A stretch of DNA of 64,000 nt. Source: Alphaproteobacteria bacterium (lineage in GTDB: Bacteria; Pseudomonadota; Alphaproteobacteria; RF32; CAG-239). The stretch spans positions 1 through 64,000 of the forward strand of contig JAGBLF010000019.1 of NCBI GenBank assembly GCA_017635595.1. The letters run 5' to 3'. Every line of letters begins with the position of its first letter. The stretch's first letter is position 1. The notes beneath the pieces are model-generated. The model ran no database searches and was not told the DNA's origin. It saw nothing but the letters and a program-made list of their open reading frames with translations. The position numbers and the translations under genes are program-made. Below, in pieces: positions 17,608 through 27,180 of the stretch.

Positions 17608-18252
17608 ATGATAGCAAAATTACGCGGTATTATCGACACAATCGGCGAAGATTATTGCATTATCGATGTTAACGGTGTCGGCTATTTGGTGGCGGCTTCA
17701 GCCAAAACTTTAGGAAAACTGGTTGTCGGTACTGAAACAACACTTTTAACAGAAACCGTGGTGCGTGAAGACAGTATATCGCTGTTCGGTTTTGCCGATG
17801 CGTGGGAAAAAGAATGGTTTAACACGCTAACCAAAGTTCAAGGTGTCGGTGCTAAGGTTTGTTTGAGTATTTTATCAGTTTTAACACCGGTTCAACTTTC
17901 GCAAGCCATCGGCGCACAGGATAAAACATCATTTTGCCGTGCTTCCGGTGTCGGTCCGAAGTTGGCTGCCCGCATCGTCACCGAATTAAAAGACAAGATT
18001 GTTACCGTACCGGTTAATTCAAACAACACCGATGTTTTAAACGATACCGGTACAACAGCCGCACCGATTATACCGAGTGCACCGGCAGATTATTCCAAAA
18101 GCGATGATGTTATCTCGGCATTGGTCAATCTTGGTTATCAACGCTTAGAAGCTTATCATGCTGTCAGCCGCGTTATTGCCGAAAATCCGGATGCCAACGT
18201 TCCGACGCTCATTCGTCTGTCCTTAAAAGAATTTGCCAATAAGGAATTTTAA
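17608..18252 (+). CDS. ruvA: Holliday junction branch migration protein RuvA
   Basis: The 214-residue protein has the RuvA start [10 protein letters not shown], the OB-fold domain, tandem helix-hairpin-helix motifs ([13 protein letters not shown] and [17 protein letters not shown]) and a C-terminal three-helix domain joined by a flexible linker. A RuvA tetramer grips the Holliday junction and positions RuvB. The gene ends two bases before ruvB starts. ruvC is not adjacent in this window. Confidence 0.95.
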   Translation: MIAKLRGIIDTIGEDYCIIDVNGVGYLVAASAKTLGKLVVGTETTLLTETVVREDSISLFGFADAWEKEWFNTLTKVQGVGAKVCLSILSVLTPVQLSQAIGAQDKTSFCRASGVGPKLAARIVTELKDKIVTVPVNSNNTDVLNDTGTTAAPIIPSAPADYSKSDDVISALVNLGYQRLEAYHAVSRVIAENPDANVPTLIRLSLKEFANKEF

Positions 18253-18254
18253 TA

Positions 18255-19313
18255 ATGAAAGAAGATGCCCGCATAGTCAGTCCGCAACCGCAGCCCGAGG
18301 ATGAGCAAATCGGCAATAATCCGGTCAGCTTACGCCCGAATTCGCTCGATGATTTTGTCGGTCAGCGTGAAGTTTGCGATAATTTGAAAGTTTTTATTAC
18401 AGCGGCTAAACAACGCGGCGAGGCCTTAGACCACGTCCTTTTATTCGGCCCTCCGGGACTTGGCAAAACAACCCTGTCTTCGATTGTTGCCAAAGAGCTC
18501 GGTGTCGGCTTCAGAGCCACCTCCGCACCGATGATTACCAAATCAGGTGACTTAGCGGCTATTTTAACCAATCTGGAGCGCAATGATGTTTTATTTATTG
18601 ATGAAATCCACCGCTTAAATCCGGCTATTGAAGAAGTTTTATATTCAGCCATGGAAGATTTTCAACTTGATTTGATTATCGGCGAAGGCCCGTCGGCACG
18701 TTCGGTTCGCATTGACATTCAACCATTCACACTGGTCGGAGCAACAACACGTTCCGGTTTATTATCCACCCCGTTGCGTGAAAGGTTCGGTATTCCGCTC
18801 CGGCTCGATTTTTACTCACACGAAGACTTGAAAAAAATCGTTCAACGCGGTGCCCGTCTTTTAAATATTGATATTTCGGACGACGGTGCAATGGAAATAG
18901 CCAAACGTTCCCGAGGTACGCCGCGTATTGCCGGCAGATTACTGCGCCGTGTACGCGATTTCGGAGCGGTTTCCGATAGCAAGGTTATCGATTCGCATAT
19001 TTCCGATTTAGCCTTAAAGCGGCTTGATGTCGACGATTTCGGTTTGGATAATTTTGACCGCCGCTATTTAAATTGTATTATCAAAAACTACGGCGGCGGA
19101 CCGGTCGGTGCCGATACATTGGCGGCCGCCTTATCCGAAGAACGTGACACCATAGAAGAAGTTGTCGAGCCGTTTTTGCTTAAACTCGGCTTTTTACAAC
19201 GCACCCCGCGCGGCCGCGTAATATCACCGCTCGGTTATAAATATCTCGGGATTCGTATGCCGAGTAAAAACACCCGACAATATGACTTACTGGATACGGG
19301 AGAAGATGAATGA
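18255..19313 (+). CDS. ruvB: Holliday junction branch migration ATPase RuvB
   Basis: The 352-residue AAA+ motor has Walker [10 protein letters not shown], Walker B LFIDEIHR, sensor GATTRSG and arginine finger region [14 protein letters not shown], followed by the winged-helix domain ending in [15 protein letters not shown]. It drives branch migration with RuvA. The start lies two bases after ruvA, and the end overlaps the next gene by ATGA, so the three genes form one unit. Confidence 0.97.
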   Translation: MKEDARIVSPQPQPEDEQIGNNPVSLRPNSLDDFVGQREVCDNLKVFITAAKQRGEALDHVLLFGPPGLGKTTLSSIVAKELGVGFRATSAPMITKSGDLAAILTNLERNDVLFIDEIHRLNPAIEEVLYSAMEDFQLDLIIGEGPSARSVRIDIQPFTLVGATTRSGLLSTPLRERFGIPLRLDFYSHEDLKKIVQRGARLLNIDISDDGAMEIAKRSRGTPRIAGRLLRRVRDFGAVSDSKVIDSHISDLALKRLDVDDFGLDNFDRRYLNCIIKNYGGGPVGADTLAAALSEERDTIEEVVEPFLLKLGFLQRTPRGRVISPLGYKYLGIRMPSKNTRQYDLLDTGEDE

Positions 19314-19756
19314 ATATAAATATTTTGCCGGCCTCAGGTTCTGTTATTGATAAGTTTTTTGCTTATCCGATTCGCGTGTATTATGAAGATACCGATGCCG
19401 GAGGCATTGTATATTATGCTAACTATTTAAAATTTGCCGAACGTGCCCGCTCGGAGTTTTTGCGTTCCTTAAACATTAATCAGCAGCTGGATTTAACGGA
19501 AAAACACACCGGATTTATCGTCCGTTCGTGTCAAATCGACTATATATCATCAGCCGTTTTGGATGATGCTTTAACCGTTGTTTGCAATATTGCCGAAATC
19601 GGCGGTGCCAGTGCGGTTATTCATCAAGAAATTTTCCGCAATGATGAATTATTGGCTAAACTGGACGTGAAGGTTGTGCATATGAATATCGAAACGCATC
19701 GTCCGTGCCGAATTCCGCCGGAATATATTGAAAAATTCTCACATTTTACTGATTAA
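19310..19756 (+). CDS. ybgC: YbgC-like acyl-CoA thioesterase
   Basis: The 148-residue hot-dog fold protein has the YbgC core: [31 protein letters not shown], with the catalytic aspartate in YEDTDAGG. These enzymes hydrolyse acyl-CoA thioesters and are usually encoded with tolQRAB; no tol genes are here. The short N-terminal extension (about 18 residues) is slightly longer than usual. The start overlaps the ruvB stop by four bases. Its own stop overlaps the end of convergent lnt by four bases. Confidence 0.9.
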   Translation: MNINILPASGSVIDKFFAYPIRVYYEDTDAGGIVYYANYLKFAERARSEFLRSLNINQQLDLTEKHTGFIVRSCQIDYISSAVLDDALTVVCNIAEIGGASAVIHQEIFRNDELLAKLDVKVVHMNIETHRPCRIPPEYIEKFSHFTD

Positions 19757-21321
19757 TTTTTGTGTTGGCGGACGGAAAACAGCAGCACTAACAAAATCAA
19801 AGCCAAACTCATAAATACCGGAATGATATTACCGTATTTTCCGAACAGTGTCTGTCGTGCCGTATCCGGTTTTACAGCTACGTCAATGTAACCTTCTTCA
19901 TTTAAATCGAGTTTTGTTTTAATAATGCCGTATGGTGAAATCAAAGCACTGATACCGCTGTTGGCACTGCGTACAATCGAAATTCCCTCTTCTACCGCAC
20001 GCATCTGAGCGGCGGCCAAGTGCTGATACGGTCCGGCACTGTTGCCATACCAACCGTCGTTAGTCAGCACAATCATCCATTTAGGTTTATTTTCTTTGCG
20101 GATAACCTGCCCGGAAAAGATAATTTCATAGCAGATAAGCGGTGCAAACTCCGGATAATCCACAAGATTAATCGTCTGATATTGTATTCCTTTACCGAAT
20201 TGCCCGACACTGTTTGCCACCGGTTGCAACCAACTCGGCAAATACTGTCTGAACGGAATATACTCGCCGAACGGAACTAAATGGCTTTTATCATAAGTAT
20301 CTAAAACTAACCCCTGTTTTGTCATTACTGCCAGAGAATTATATAAAGCATCTTCCTCCGGTGTATTCCCTATTTCATGCCGCAAAAATCCGGTAACCAG
20401 ATAACCGTTTTTCGGAACAGCTTTTTTTATTTTGGCAACGTGCGCCGTATCAAAGGTCAAATCAAACGGTGAAGCGGTTTCCCCCCAAACGGTAAAGTCA
20501 ATGTAATGATTATCACTGCCTTTACTCAGTTCTATATATTTTGCCAAATTTTGCTCGGCGATTTCTCTGTTCCATTTCATCGCTTGCGGAATACTTGGCT
20601 GCACCAGGCGCACCATAATCGAATTGCCGTCCTGTACATGCGGACGATTTACAAGCACATACAAACCGTATTCCCATAACAAATCTATGGCGACAAACGA
20701 TAAAACAGCTATAAATGCCGTTTTCTTACTCGGGTTTAAAATCCAAAAAACCGGCCACGATGCTAAAATAATTAAAACCAACGATAATCCGTATGTTCCC
20801 CAAATTGTCAGCGTTTGCAGCATGGCCGGACTAAAGCTGACGGCCGAGCTTATCGGATTCCACGGAAAACCGGTTAAGATAAAGCTTCTGAGCCACTCGG
20901 CGACCAAACACCATGTCGCGGCAAACAAAATAATCTTACTTACGGTATTTTTGCCCAGTTTACTCATCATAAAAGGAGCAATCGTAAATAAGCCGAAAAA
21001 AGCACCGTTTAAAAATAAGGTTATCGGATACAGCCAACCGGTTTTTACCGGATCAACCAACAGCGCATTGCCTATCCAATAGAAACCGGCGGCAAAGAAA
21101 CCGAAACCGAAAAAATAGCCTTGCGCCGCCAACTTTTTCAAACTGTTGGTTTGACAGCACAAAAACATCACCATACTGAATGATACAAACAGTGCCCAAA
21201 TCTGATTAAACGGCGGTAAAGCAAACGCAAGTAAAACACCCAATCCTAACGCCAACGTTTTGCGGTGTATTAAAAGTTTGCTGACAACAATTTGCCATAT
21301 TTCAATCAGTTTATCCGTCAT
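19753..21321 (-). CDS. lnt: Apolipoprotein N-acyltransferase
   Basis: This 522-residue inner-membrane enzyme adds the third acyl chain to lipoproteins. It has about six N-terminal membrane segments, then a nitrilase-type periplasmic domain with the Glu-Lys-Cys triad in WGETASPF, DKSHLVPFGEY and PLICYEIIF, and a final membrane segment. It is last in the miaB-phoH-ybeY-lnt run; many alphaproteobacteria carry a corC-like gene between ybeY and lnt, which is absent here. No strong ribosome-binding site is seen. Confidence 0.95.
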   Translation of the reverse strand: MTDKLIEIWQIVVSKLLIHRKTLALGLGVLLAFALPPFNQIWALFVSFSMVMFLCCQTNSLKKLAAQGYFFGFGFFAAGFYWIGNALLVDPVKTGWLYPITLFLNGAFFGLFTIAPFMMSKLGKNTVSKIILFAATWCLVAEWLRSFILTGFPWNPISSAVSFSPAMLQTLTIWGTYGLSLVLIILASWPVFWILNPSKKTAFIAVLSFVAIDLLWEYGLYVLVNRPHVQDGNSIMVRLVQPSIPQAMKWNREIAEQNLAKYIELSKGSDNHYIDFTVWGETASPFDLTFDTAHVAKIKKAVPKNGYLVTGFLRHEIGNTPEEDALYNSLAVMTKQGLVLDTYDKSHLVPFGEYIPFRQYLPSWLQPVANSVGQFGKGIQYQTINLVDYPEFAPLICYEIIFSGQVIRKENKPKWMIVLTNDGWYGNSAGPYQHLAAAQMRAVEEGISIVRSANSGISALISPYGIIKTKLDLNEEGYIDVAVKPDTARQTLFGKYGNIIPVFMSLALILLVLLFSVRQHKN

Positions 21322-21330
21322 TTTTATGTA

Positions 21331-21849
21331 TCAACTTTCTTCATACGGATTGGCGATTCCGATACTTTGCAAAATTGCTTTTTCAAAACTTTCCATATAC
21401 TCGGCTTCATCATCTTCGATATGATCAAAGCCTAAAATATGCAGAAAGCCGTGTACGAGCAAGTGGCAAAAATGGGCGTAAAGCGTTATATTTTCGGCTT
21501 GAGCTTCTTTTTCCATAGTCTCAAAAGCGATAATGATATCACCGAGTTCTATTTCTGTAAACGGCTCATTCTGCGCATTAAAATCGTCAAAATCAATATT
21601 GGCAAACGATAACACATTCGTCGGCTTATCCTGATTGCGGAAATCGCGATTAAGCTGCCAAACATGTGCATCATTGCTTAAGCATACATTAACGATAATC
21701 GGTTTATCTGTGCTTAAAACATCAATATTTTCATGCGCCGCAACATAGTCAAACGTTGCTGTTTTGACTTTTTGCATAACCGTCTCTATATCGGGAATAG
21801 CCGCATCCCAACGAGGTTCTTCCGTTTCAATCCGAAGATCAATCTGCAT
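21331..21849 (-). CDS. ybeY: Endoribonuclease YbeY (16S rRNA maturation)
   Basis: The 172-residue protein carries the zinc motif HGFLHILGFDH and the upstream NVLSFA/ELGDIIIA segments of YbeY, a metal-dependent RNase for 16S rRNA 3' processing and ribosome quality control. Its ATG overlaps the last base of the phoH stop (TAATG), so translation is coupled. Confidence 0.95.
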   Translation of the reverse strand: MQIDLRIETEEPRWDAAIPDIETVMQKVKTATFDYVAAHENIDVLSTDKPIIVNVCLSNDAHVWQLNRDFRNQDKPTNVLSFANIDFDDFNAQNEPFTEIELGDIIIAFETMEKEAQAENITLYAHFCHLLVHGFLHILGFDHIEDDEAEYMESFEKAILQSIGIANPYEES

Positions 21850-22832
21850 TATTTTGCCTGCTTCTCGGCTTCTGCCTGTTGTTTTTTACTTTTTTCTTCG
21901 TAAGCCTGAACAATTTTAGCAACCAACCCATGACGAACCACATCGGTTGAACCGAAAGTTACTGCTGAAATATTTGTTAAATTCCGCAGTGTATCCAAAG
22001 CATCACGCAAACCTGAAATCTGTCCGTGCGGTAAATCGACCTGACTTAAGTCACCGTTAACCACCATACGCGAATTTTCGCCCAAACGGGTTAAAAACAT
22101 TTTCATCTGCATCGGCGTGGTATTTTGAGCCTCATCCAAAATAACAAAAGCATTGGATAATGTGCGACCGCGCATAAATGCCAGCGGCGCTATTTCAATC
22201 TCACCCAAGGCCAGTTTTTTATCAACCTGTTCGGCCGGCAGCATTTCATACAAAGCATCATAAAGCGGACGCAGATACGGATCGACTTTTTCCTTCAAAT
22301 CACCCGGCAAGAAGCCCAGATTTTCACCGGCTTCAACGGCCGGACGCGATAAAATAATTTTATCAACCGTACCCTCAAGCATCATAGCAACGGCCAAAGC
22401 AACGGCCAGATAGGTTTTACCGGTACCGGCAGGGCCTAAGCCGAATACCAGCTCATTTTTCATCATTTCCTGAATATATTTGGCCTGGTTTGCCGAACGC
22501 GGATAAATATAGCGTTTTTTGGTTTTTAAAACGATATCATTCATATTTTGTGTTTCTTCATCCGAACGCACATTTTCGCCGCTCATTCGGACGGCGGCCT
22601 TAACTTCTTGTTCGCCGATTTCAATGCCTTTACTGACTTTGTTATAGAGAGTCTCAATGGCGGTTTTGGCACATTCGACATCACTGGAAGCCCCTTTGAC
22701 GGTTAACTGATTTCCAAAACTCAAAATCTCAACATTCAGCATTTTTTCAATCAGACGCAAATTACTGTCAGCTTCACCGACAAGTTGTTGCACAAGTTGA
22801 TTATTAAAAAGTTCGAAACAAATTTCCGCCAT
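21849..22832 (-). CDS. phoH: PhoH family ATPase
   Basis: The 327-residue protein has an N-terminal KH-like region and a P-loop ATPase domain: Walker A GPAGTGKTY and Walker B VILDEAQNTTPMQM. The KHx-PhoH architecture suggests an RNA-associated ATPase, and its position between miaB and ybeY is a conserved pairing with rRNA maturation. A GGAGA site precedes the ATG one base after the miaB stop region. Confidence 0.93.
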   Translation of the reverse strand: MAEICFELFNNQLVQQLVGEADSNLRLIEKMLNVEILSFGNQLTVKGASSDVECAKTAIETLYNKVSKGIEIGEQEVKAAVRMSGENVRSDEETQNMNDIVLKTKKRYIYPRSANQAKYIQEMMKNELVFGLGPAGTGKTYLAVALAVAMMLEGTVDKIILSRPAVEAGENLGFLPGDLKEKVDPYLRPLYDALYEMLPAEQVDKKLALGEIEIAPLAFMRGRTLSNAFVILDEAQNTTPMQMKMFLTRLGENSRMVVNGDLSQVDLPHGQISGLRDALDTLRNLTNISAVTFGSTDVVRHGLVAKIVQAYEEKSKKQQAEAEKQAK

Positions 22833-22833
22833 A

Positions 22834-24171
22834 TTAAATCTCCTTTCCGCCTAAAGAATTTGTTGTGGCATCGGTCACCTCAACATTAATAATTTTATTA
22901 ATATTAGCACTGTCCGTTTTGATATGCAAGTTTTGCATATAAGGTGTGCGTCCGATAAGCTGTCCTTTGTGCCGACCTTTCTGATCAAATAACACCGGCA
23001 TAACCTTACCTATACAACATTGATTGAATTTAACCTGATATGAAAACAGCAGGTTTTGCAAAACATCCAAACGTTGTTTTTTTACTTTTTCTTCGACCTG
23101 ATTATCCATTTCGGCAGCCGGTGTCCCCGGGCGACGGCTGTATTTAAAAGAAAAGGCCTGAATATACTTAACTTCATTCACAACATCCAGTGTTGCCTGA
23201 AAATCGGCATCGGTTTCTCCCGGAAAACCGACAATAAAGTCCGAAGACATACCTATATTCGGATTGGCTTTTTTCAATTTCTCGACGATTCGCAAATAAT
23301 CTGATGAATTATGACGACGATTCATCGCCTTTAAAATTTTATCCGAGCCGGACTGTATCGGCAAATGCAAATACGGCATTAAAATATCGATATCTTTATG
23401 ACAAGCTATCAAATCGTCGGTCATATCGGCCGGATAAGATGTTGTATAGCGAATACGTTTTAAACCATCAATTTCAGCGACTCTATGTAGTAAATAAGCC
23501 AAATCGCGTTCCTTGCCGTTTTCGTCTTCACCGTGATATGAATTCACATTCTGCCCCAAAAGATTAATTTCAAGCGTGCCGGTATCAACCAAACGGCGTG
23601 CCTCTTTCAAAACCTCGGCTATAGGGCGCGAATATTCGGCACCGCGGGTATAAGGAACCACGCAATAGGTACAAAAATTATCGCAGCCTTCTTGTATAGC
23701 TAAAAACGAACAAGCACCTTGAGCTTTATTTTCAGGTAAAAAGTCAAATTTACTGACAGCCGGGAAATCGGTATTGACATAGCTTTCAGGCCCTTTTTCA
23801 GCCGATATTTTTTTCAAAACATCGGGAATCGTGTGATACATCAACGGCCCTAGTGCAAAATCAACAAACGGGGCACGTTTGATAATCTGCGTATCCTCAG
23901 CCTGTACAACGCAACCGACCACGCCGATAATTGTTTTTTTACCGGTTTGTTCCAATCTTTCTAATTCAATAAGATGAGCGCGCCCCAAATCCGAAAACAG
24001 CTTTTCCGCAGCTTTTTCTCTGATATGGCAGGTATTAAACAATACGATATCGGCATCGGCTTGTTTAAGGGTTTCTTCATAACCCTCTTTTTTAAGCATA
24101 TCGGCAATACGTGAAGAATCATATACATTCATCTGGCAGCCGAACGTTTTAATAAAATATTTCTTAGTCAC
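22834..24171 (-). CDS. miaB: tRNA-2-methylthio-N6-dimethylallyladenosine synthase MiaB
   Basis: The 445-residue methylthiotransferase has the N-terminal UPF0004 cysteines (FGCQMN and FNTCHIR plus VGCV), the radical SAM cluster CDNFCTYC in the context VVPYTRGAEYSRP, and a C-terminal TRAM domain. It adds the ms2 group to i6A37, made by MiaA, whose gene is also in this window. The start is GTG; a nearby ATG is out of frame. Divergent from the TerB-like gene with a 134-base gap. Confidence 0.96.
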   Translation of the reverse strand: MTKKYFIKTFGCQMNVYDSSRIADMLKKEGYEETLKQADADIVLFNTCHIREKAAEKLFSDLGRAHLIELERLEQTGKKTIIGVVGCVVQAEDTQIIKRAPFVDFALGPLMYHTIPDVLKKISAEKGPESYVNTDFPAVSKFDFLPENKAQGACSFLAIQEGCDNFCTYCVVPYTRGAEYSRPIAEVLKEARRLVDTGTLEINLLGQNVNSYHGEDENGKERDLAYLLHRVAEIDGLKRIRYTTSYPADMTDDLIACHKDIDILMPYLHLPIQSGSDKILKAMNRRHNSSDYLRIVEKLKKANPNIGMSSDFIVGFPGETDADFQATLDVVNEVKYIQAFSFKYSRRPGTPAAEMDNQVEEKVKKQRLDVLQNLLFSYQVKFNQCCIGKVMPVLFDQKGRHKGQLIGRTPYMQNLHIKTDSANINKIINVEVTDATTNSLGGKEI

Positions 24172-24305
24172 AATTCATCCGTTTTTATAAATTTATACAA
24201 TATCAATATATCTACGCCAAACATTATTTTTTTTCAACATTTTTTTATATTGCAAAATTCGCAATATATAGATATTATTATAATGTTTTTGAGGAGAAAA
24301 ACAGT

Positions 24306-24743
24306 ATGTCTGACATAGAAAATATCGTACCTTCAAGCTTAAATAATGCCTCTACCAAAGAAAAAAAGGCTTTTTTTCAGGTGTTATTGTGTTTATCCGG
24401 CATTGACGGACAGACCGATGAAGATGAATTTAATTACATTATTGATGCCGCACAAAGACACGGAATCAACAATTTGGATGATTTAACAAACTTCAGTGAT
24501 GAAAAAGAAGTATTAAAAAATGTCAAGGTCATCAAAAATCGTGATTTGGCCCTGGAATTAATTAAAGAAATGTGCACATTATCCCATCTGGACAGCATTC
24601 TGTCTGATGAAGAGACATTGTTTATCGGACAAATCGGTTTGGCCTTGGGTATAGAAATGGATAAAATAGAACAAATAAGTAACTGGGTAATTGATCGTAT
24701 TATCTGGCTGGAGCAAGCTAAAATTATCTTCGAAAGAGACTGA
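24306..24743 (+). CDS. TerB-like domain protein
   Basis: The 145-residue acidic, all-helical protein resembles the tellurite-resistance TerB/DjlA-like fold: KKAFFQVLLCLSGIDGQTDEDEF at the N-terminal half and SDEETLFIGQIGLALGIEMDKIEQISNW at the C-terminal half, two pseudo-symmetric helical units with acidic loops that could bind a metal. TerB proteins occur in stress and defence modules. A GAGGAG site supports the start. The next gene begins six bases after its stop, so the two probably work together. Confidence 0.6.
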   Translation: MSDIENIVPSSLNNASTKEKKAFFQVLLCLSGIDGQTDEDEFNYIIDAAQRHGINNLDDLTNFSDEKEVLKNVKVIKNRDLALELIKEMCTLSHLDSILSDEETLFIGQIGLALGIEMDKIEQISNWVIDRIIWLEQAKIIFERD

Positions 24744-24748
24744 ACACT

Positions 24749-25627
24749 ATGGGACGTTACAGCGAATGCACATACTTTTATACACTTTATGATGCCGTAG
24801 AACAATGTTTTCCGGCCGTAAGCCGTAATGATGCCTGTACAATTTTGCGCGAAACCATCTTAGCTCCGGATGATTATGAACTTGATTTTAATGATTCGAA
24901 TTATACCAAATATCAGCTTTTAAGTTTGATAGGTCATACATTGTCAAAAAACTGTATGTTGAATAATAAAGAAGAAACACACTATAATACTTTAGAAACG
25001 GCAGCTAACGTTATTAAACACATGAATGACGGTTACATATCGCAACATGATTATGCCGAAAGGACAGATTTTATAGAAGAAATCAGTCGCAAAGAATTTA
25101 TGCTTTTTGCAGCATTGGCATGTACAAAAACAGCCGAAGAAGAAGATACCATGTTTTTCGGCGAATTGACACTGAATATTGTTCGTTTCCGAGAACTGAA
25201 AGATTTAATTGAAAACTACACACCGGATATCGTAGATGAAGAAACAACCGTCCAGGATTTTGAACGCGCCAAACCCATCTATAAGATGCTTAAATCACTG
25301 CAATCGCTCGGCTATAATTACAACTTCAGCAGCAAAGAGCGTACCTCTCTTGATATTGATCATGAACAGGATGATGATTTAACCGGCCATTTCAATTTTT
25401 ATAACTGGCTTAAAAGATTAATGCTGTTGCAATTACGTAAAGAAATTTCTTTACCAATTACTAAAGGTTCTTATGTTAACGTGGCTCCCGAGGTTGCAAA
25501 TATTTCTCAACTGGACCGCATAGCACGGCTGCGCGGTGCTTTTAACAAAAGAAGATTTGACAGAAACAGATTTAATGTGCTAGAACAAGCAAATGAAACT
25601 TCGCAAAATAATGACGAAGAAGGATAA
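24749..25627 (+). CDS. Unknown soluble protein linked to the TerB-like gene
   Basis: I do not recognise this 292-residue protein. It has no signal peptide or membrane segment and appears mostly helical, with acidic stretches (DIDHEQDDD, QNNDEEG at the end) and a basic patch near the C-terminus (RLRGAFNKRRFDRNRF). It follows the TerB-like gene by six bases and precedes a YggT-like gene by 14 bases. No convincing ribosome-binding site lies before its ATG, which fits translational coupling. The C-terminal basic-acidic pattern could allow nucleic acid or membrane contact, but nothing proves it. Confidence 0.7.
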   Translation: MGRYSECTYFYTLYDAVEQCFPAVSRNDACTILRETILAPDDYELDFNDSNYTKYQLLSLIGHTLSKNCMLNNKEETHYNTLETAANVIKHMNDGYISQHDYAERTDFIEEISRKEFMLFAALACTKTAEEEDTMFFGELTLNIVRFRELKDLIENYTPDIVDEETTVQDFERAKPIYKMLKSLQSLGYNYNFSSKERTSLDIDHEQDDDLTGHFNFYNWLKRLMLLQLRKEISLPITKGSYVNVAPEVANISQLDRIARLRGAFNKRRFDRNRFNVLEQANETSQNNDEEG

Positions 25628-25641
25628 ATAAGGAGAAGAAT

Positions 25642-25959
25642 ATGGGGTTTATTGGTTTATTTTTAATGCCGTTTTTAGATATTTTGGGCTTTGTTATTGA
25701 TATATGTTTCAAGGTTGTAGCGGTTGATATTATTCTTTATTGGATGTTGCATTACAAAATTATGACTGTCCATAATAAATATGCAGAGAAATTTATGTCT
25801 ATATTGAAAAGCATTACCGAGCCGGTGTATGAACGTATCCGCAAAAAGGTCCCGCCTGTATCCGGCTACGACGTTGCGCCGTATGTGTTATTGTTGGTTA
25901 TTGCTTTTATCGGTTCATTTGTAACCCATTTAAACCGCTGGATCGGACAATATATGTAA
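25642..25959 (+). CDS. YggT family membrane protein
   Basis: The 105-residue protein has two hydrophobic blocks (about residues 4-34 and 78-95) separated by a basic linker with ITEPVYERIRKKVPP, where YggT proteins typically show a P-(L/I)-x-P-motif between membrane segments. YggT is an integral membrane protein of uncertain role, linked to osmotic stress and, in some bacteria, to division. It neighbours DUF167, as is common in proteobacteria. An AAGGAG site supports the start. Confidence 0.75.
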   Translation: MGFIGLFLMPFLDILGFVIDICFKVVAVDIILYWMLHYKIMTVHNKYAEKFMSILKSITEPVYERIRKKVPPVSGYDVAPYVLLLVIAFIGSFVTHLNRWIGQYM

Positions 25960-25963
25960 GCAG

Positions 25964-26281
25964 ATGGCTTTTTTTGAAGCATACAAATCAGGGTTTATCG
26001 TTCGCATAAAACTAACGCCAAATGCTGCAGCCGATGACTTTAAGGATGTATTGGTTGCGCCGGGCGGATTGGAGTATTTACGCGCATCGGTAACCGCTGT
26101 TCCCGAAAAAGGTAAAGCCAATCAAAAATTGATTAAAATGCTATCAAAAAAACTGAAATTACCTAAAAACATTTTCAGTATTGTCAGCGGAGAAACCGAT
26201 CATTGGAAAAAAATTTTAGTTGATACACCTCTTACCGAAGATATCAGCCGAAACATTTTAACCCTGCCGAAGGAAAAGTAG
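25964..26281 (+). CDS. DUF167 (YggU-like) protein
   Basis: The 105-residue protein has the DUF167 pattern: IRLTPNA-like start (VRIKLTPNAAAD), then VTAVPEKGKANQKLIKMLSKKLKLPKNIFSIVSGETDHWK. Structures of the family show a small alpha/beta fold; function is unknown. It sits four bases after the YggT-like gene and three before folD, the usual yggT-yggU pairing. Confidence 0.88.
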   Translation: MAFFEAYKSGFIVRIKLTPNAAADDFKDVLVAPGGLEYLRASVTAVPEKGKANQKLIKMLSKKLKLPKNIFSIVSGETDHWKKILVDTPLTEDISRNILTLPKEK

Positions 26282-26284
26282 ATA

Positions 26285-27133
26285 ATGACCGCACAATTAA
26301 TAAACGGAAAAGAGAAAGCCTCAGAAATATATACCGCTCTGCGCGATAAAATATCGGCATTGCCGAGCAAGCCTAAACTGGCTATCATTTTAGTCGGCAA
26401 TGATGAGGCCAGCCTTATTTATGTGCGTAACAAGCAAAAAGCTGCCGACTTGGTCGGCATAACGGCCGAACTGTTTCATCTGCCGGAGAATACCGAAGAA
26501 ACCGAACTTTTGCAATTGATAGACACCTTAAATACCGATTCGCAAACCAACGGCGTTATTGTTCAGCTTCCGTTACCGGACCATTTAAACACCCATAAAA
26601 TAATTAACCGTATTTCTCCACTGAAAGATGTTGACGGATTCAATCCGTATAATACGGGAATGTTGCAAAACAACGAAAAGCCGTACTTTATTGCGGCCAC
26701 ACCTTTGGGGATTATGAAACTTTTACATGATGTCTGTCCCAAACTTACCGGTAAAAATGTCGTTATTATCGGTGCTTCTCTGATAGTCGGGCGTCCGCTT
26801 GCAACCTTATTGCTCAATAATGAATGTACGGTTACCGTTACCCACATCCACACCCGTTTTATTGAAGAATTAACCCGTCAGGCCGATATTTTGATTGCAG
26901 CTTGCGGTGTGGCAAAATTGGTCAAACAAGACTGGATAAAACAAGGAGCGATATTAATTGATGTCGGCATTAACCGCGAAAATGGCCGTATTTGCGGCGA
27001 TATCGATTTTGAAGATGTTAAAGATAAAGCTTCTGCTCTGACACCGGTTCCCGGCGGTGTCGGTCCGATGACCGTTGCCATGCTGTTGCAAAACACCGTA
27101 AATGCCTATCTGTTGCAAAATCCGTCCCTTTAA
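26285..27133 (+). CDS. folD: Bifunctional methylenetetrahydrofolate dehydrogenase/cyclohydrolase FolD
   Basis: The 282-residue protein interconverts 5,10-methylene-, methenyl- and 10-formyl-tetrahydrofolate. Family marks are YVRNKQKAADLVGI with the catalytic lysine, GVIVQLPLPDHL, KDVDGFNPYNTG and PVPGGVGPMTVAMLLQNT. The usual G-R-S-x-I-V-G-R-P cofactor loop reads GASLIVGRP, with Arg-Ser changed to Ala-Ser, a mild deviation. It closes the yggT-DUF167-folD run. Confidence 0.95.
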   Translation: MTAQLINGKEKASEIYTALRDKISALPSKPKLAIILVGNDEASLIYVRNKQKAADLVGITAELFHLPENTEETELLQLIDTLNTDSQTNGVIVQLPLPDHLNTHKIINRISPLKDVDGFNPYNTGMLQNNEKPYFIAATPLGIMKLLHDVCPKLTGKNVVIIGASLIVGRPLATLLLNNECTVTVTHIHTRFIEELTRQADILIAACGVAKLVKQDWIKQGAILIDVGINRENGRICGDIDFEDVKDKASALTPVPGGVGPMTVAMLLQNTVNAYLLQNPSL

Positions 27134-27180
27134 TAAACGAAAATAATGGTTATATTTTCTCTAAAAAAAGGAGAAAATAT

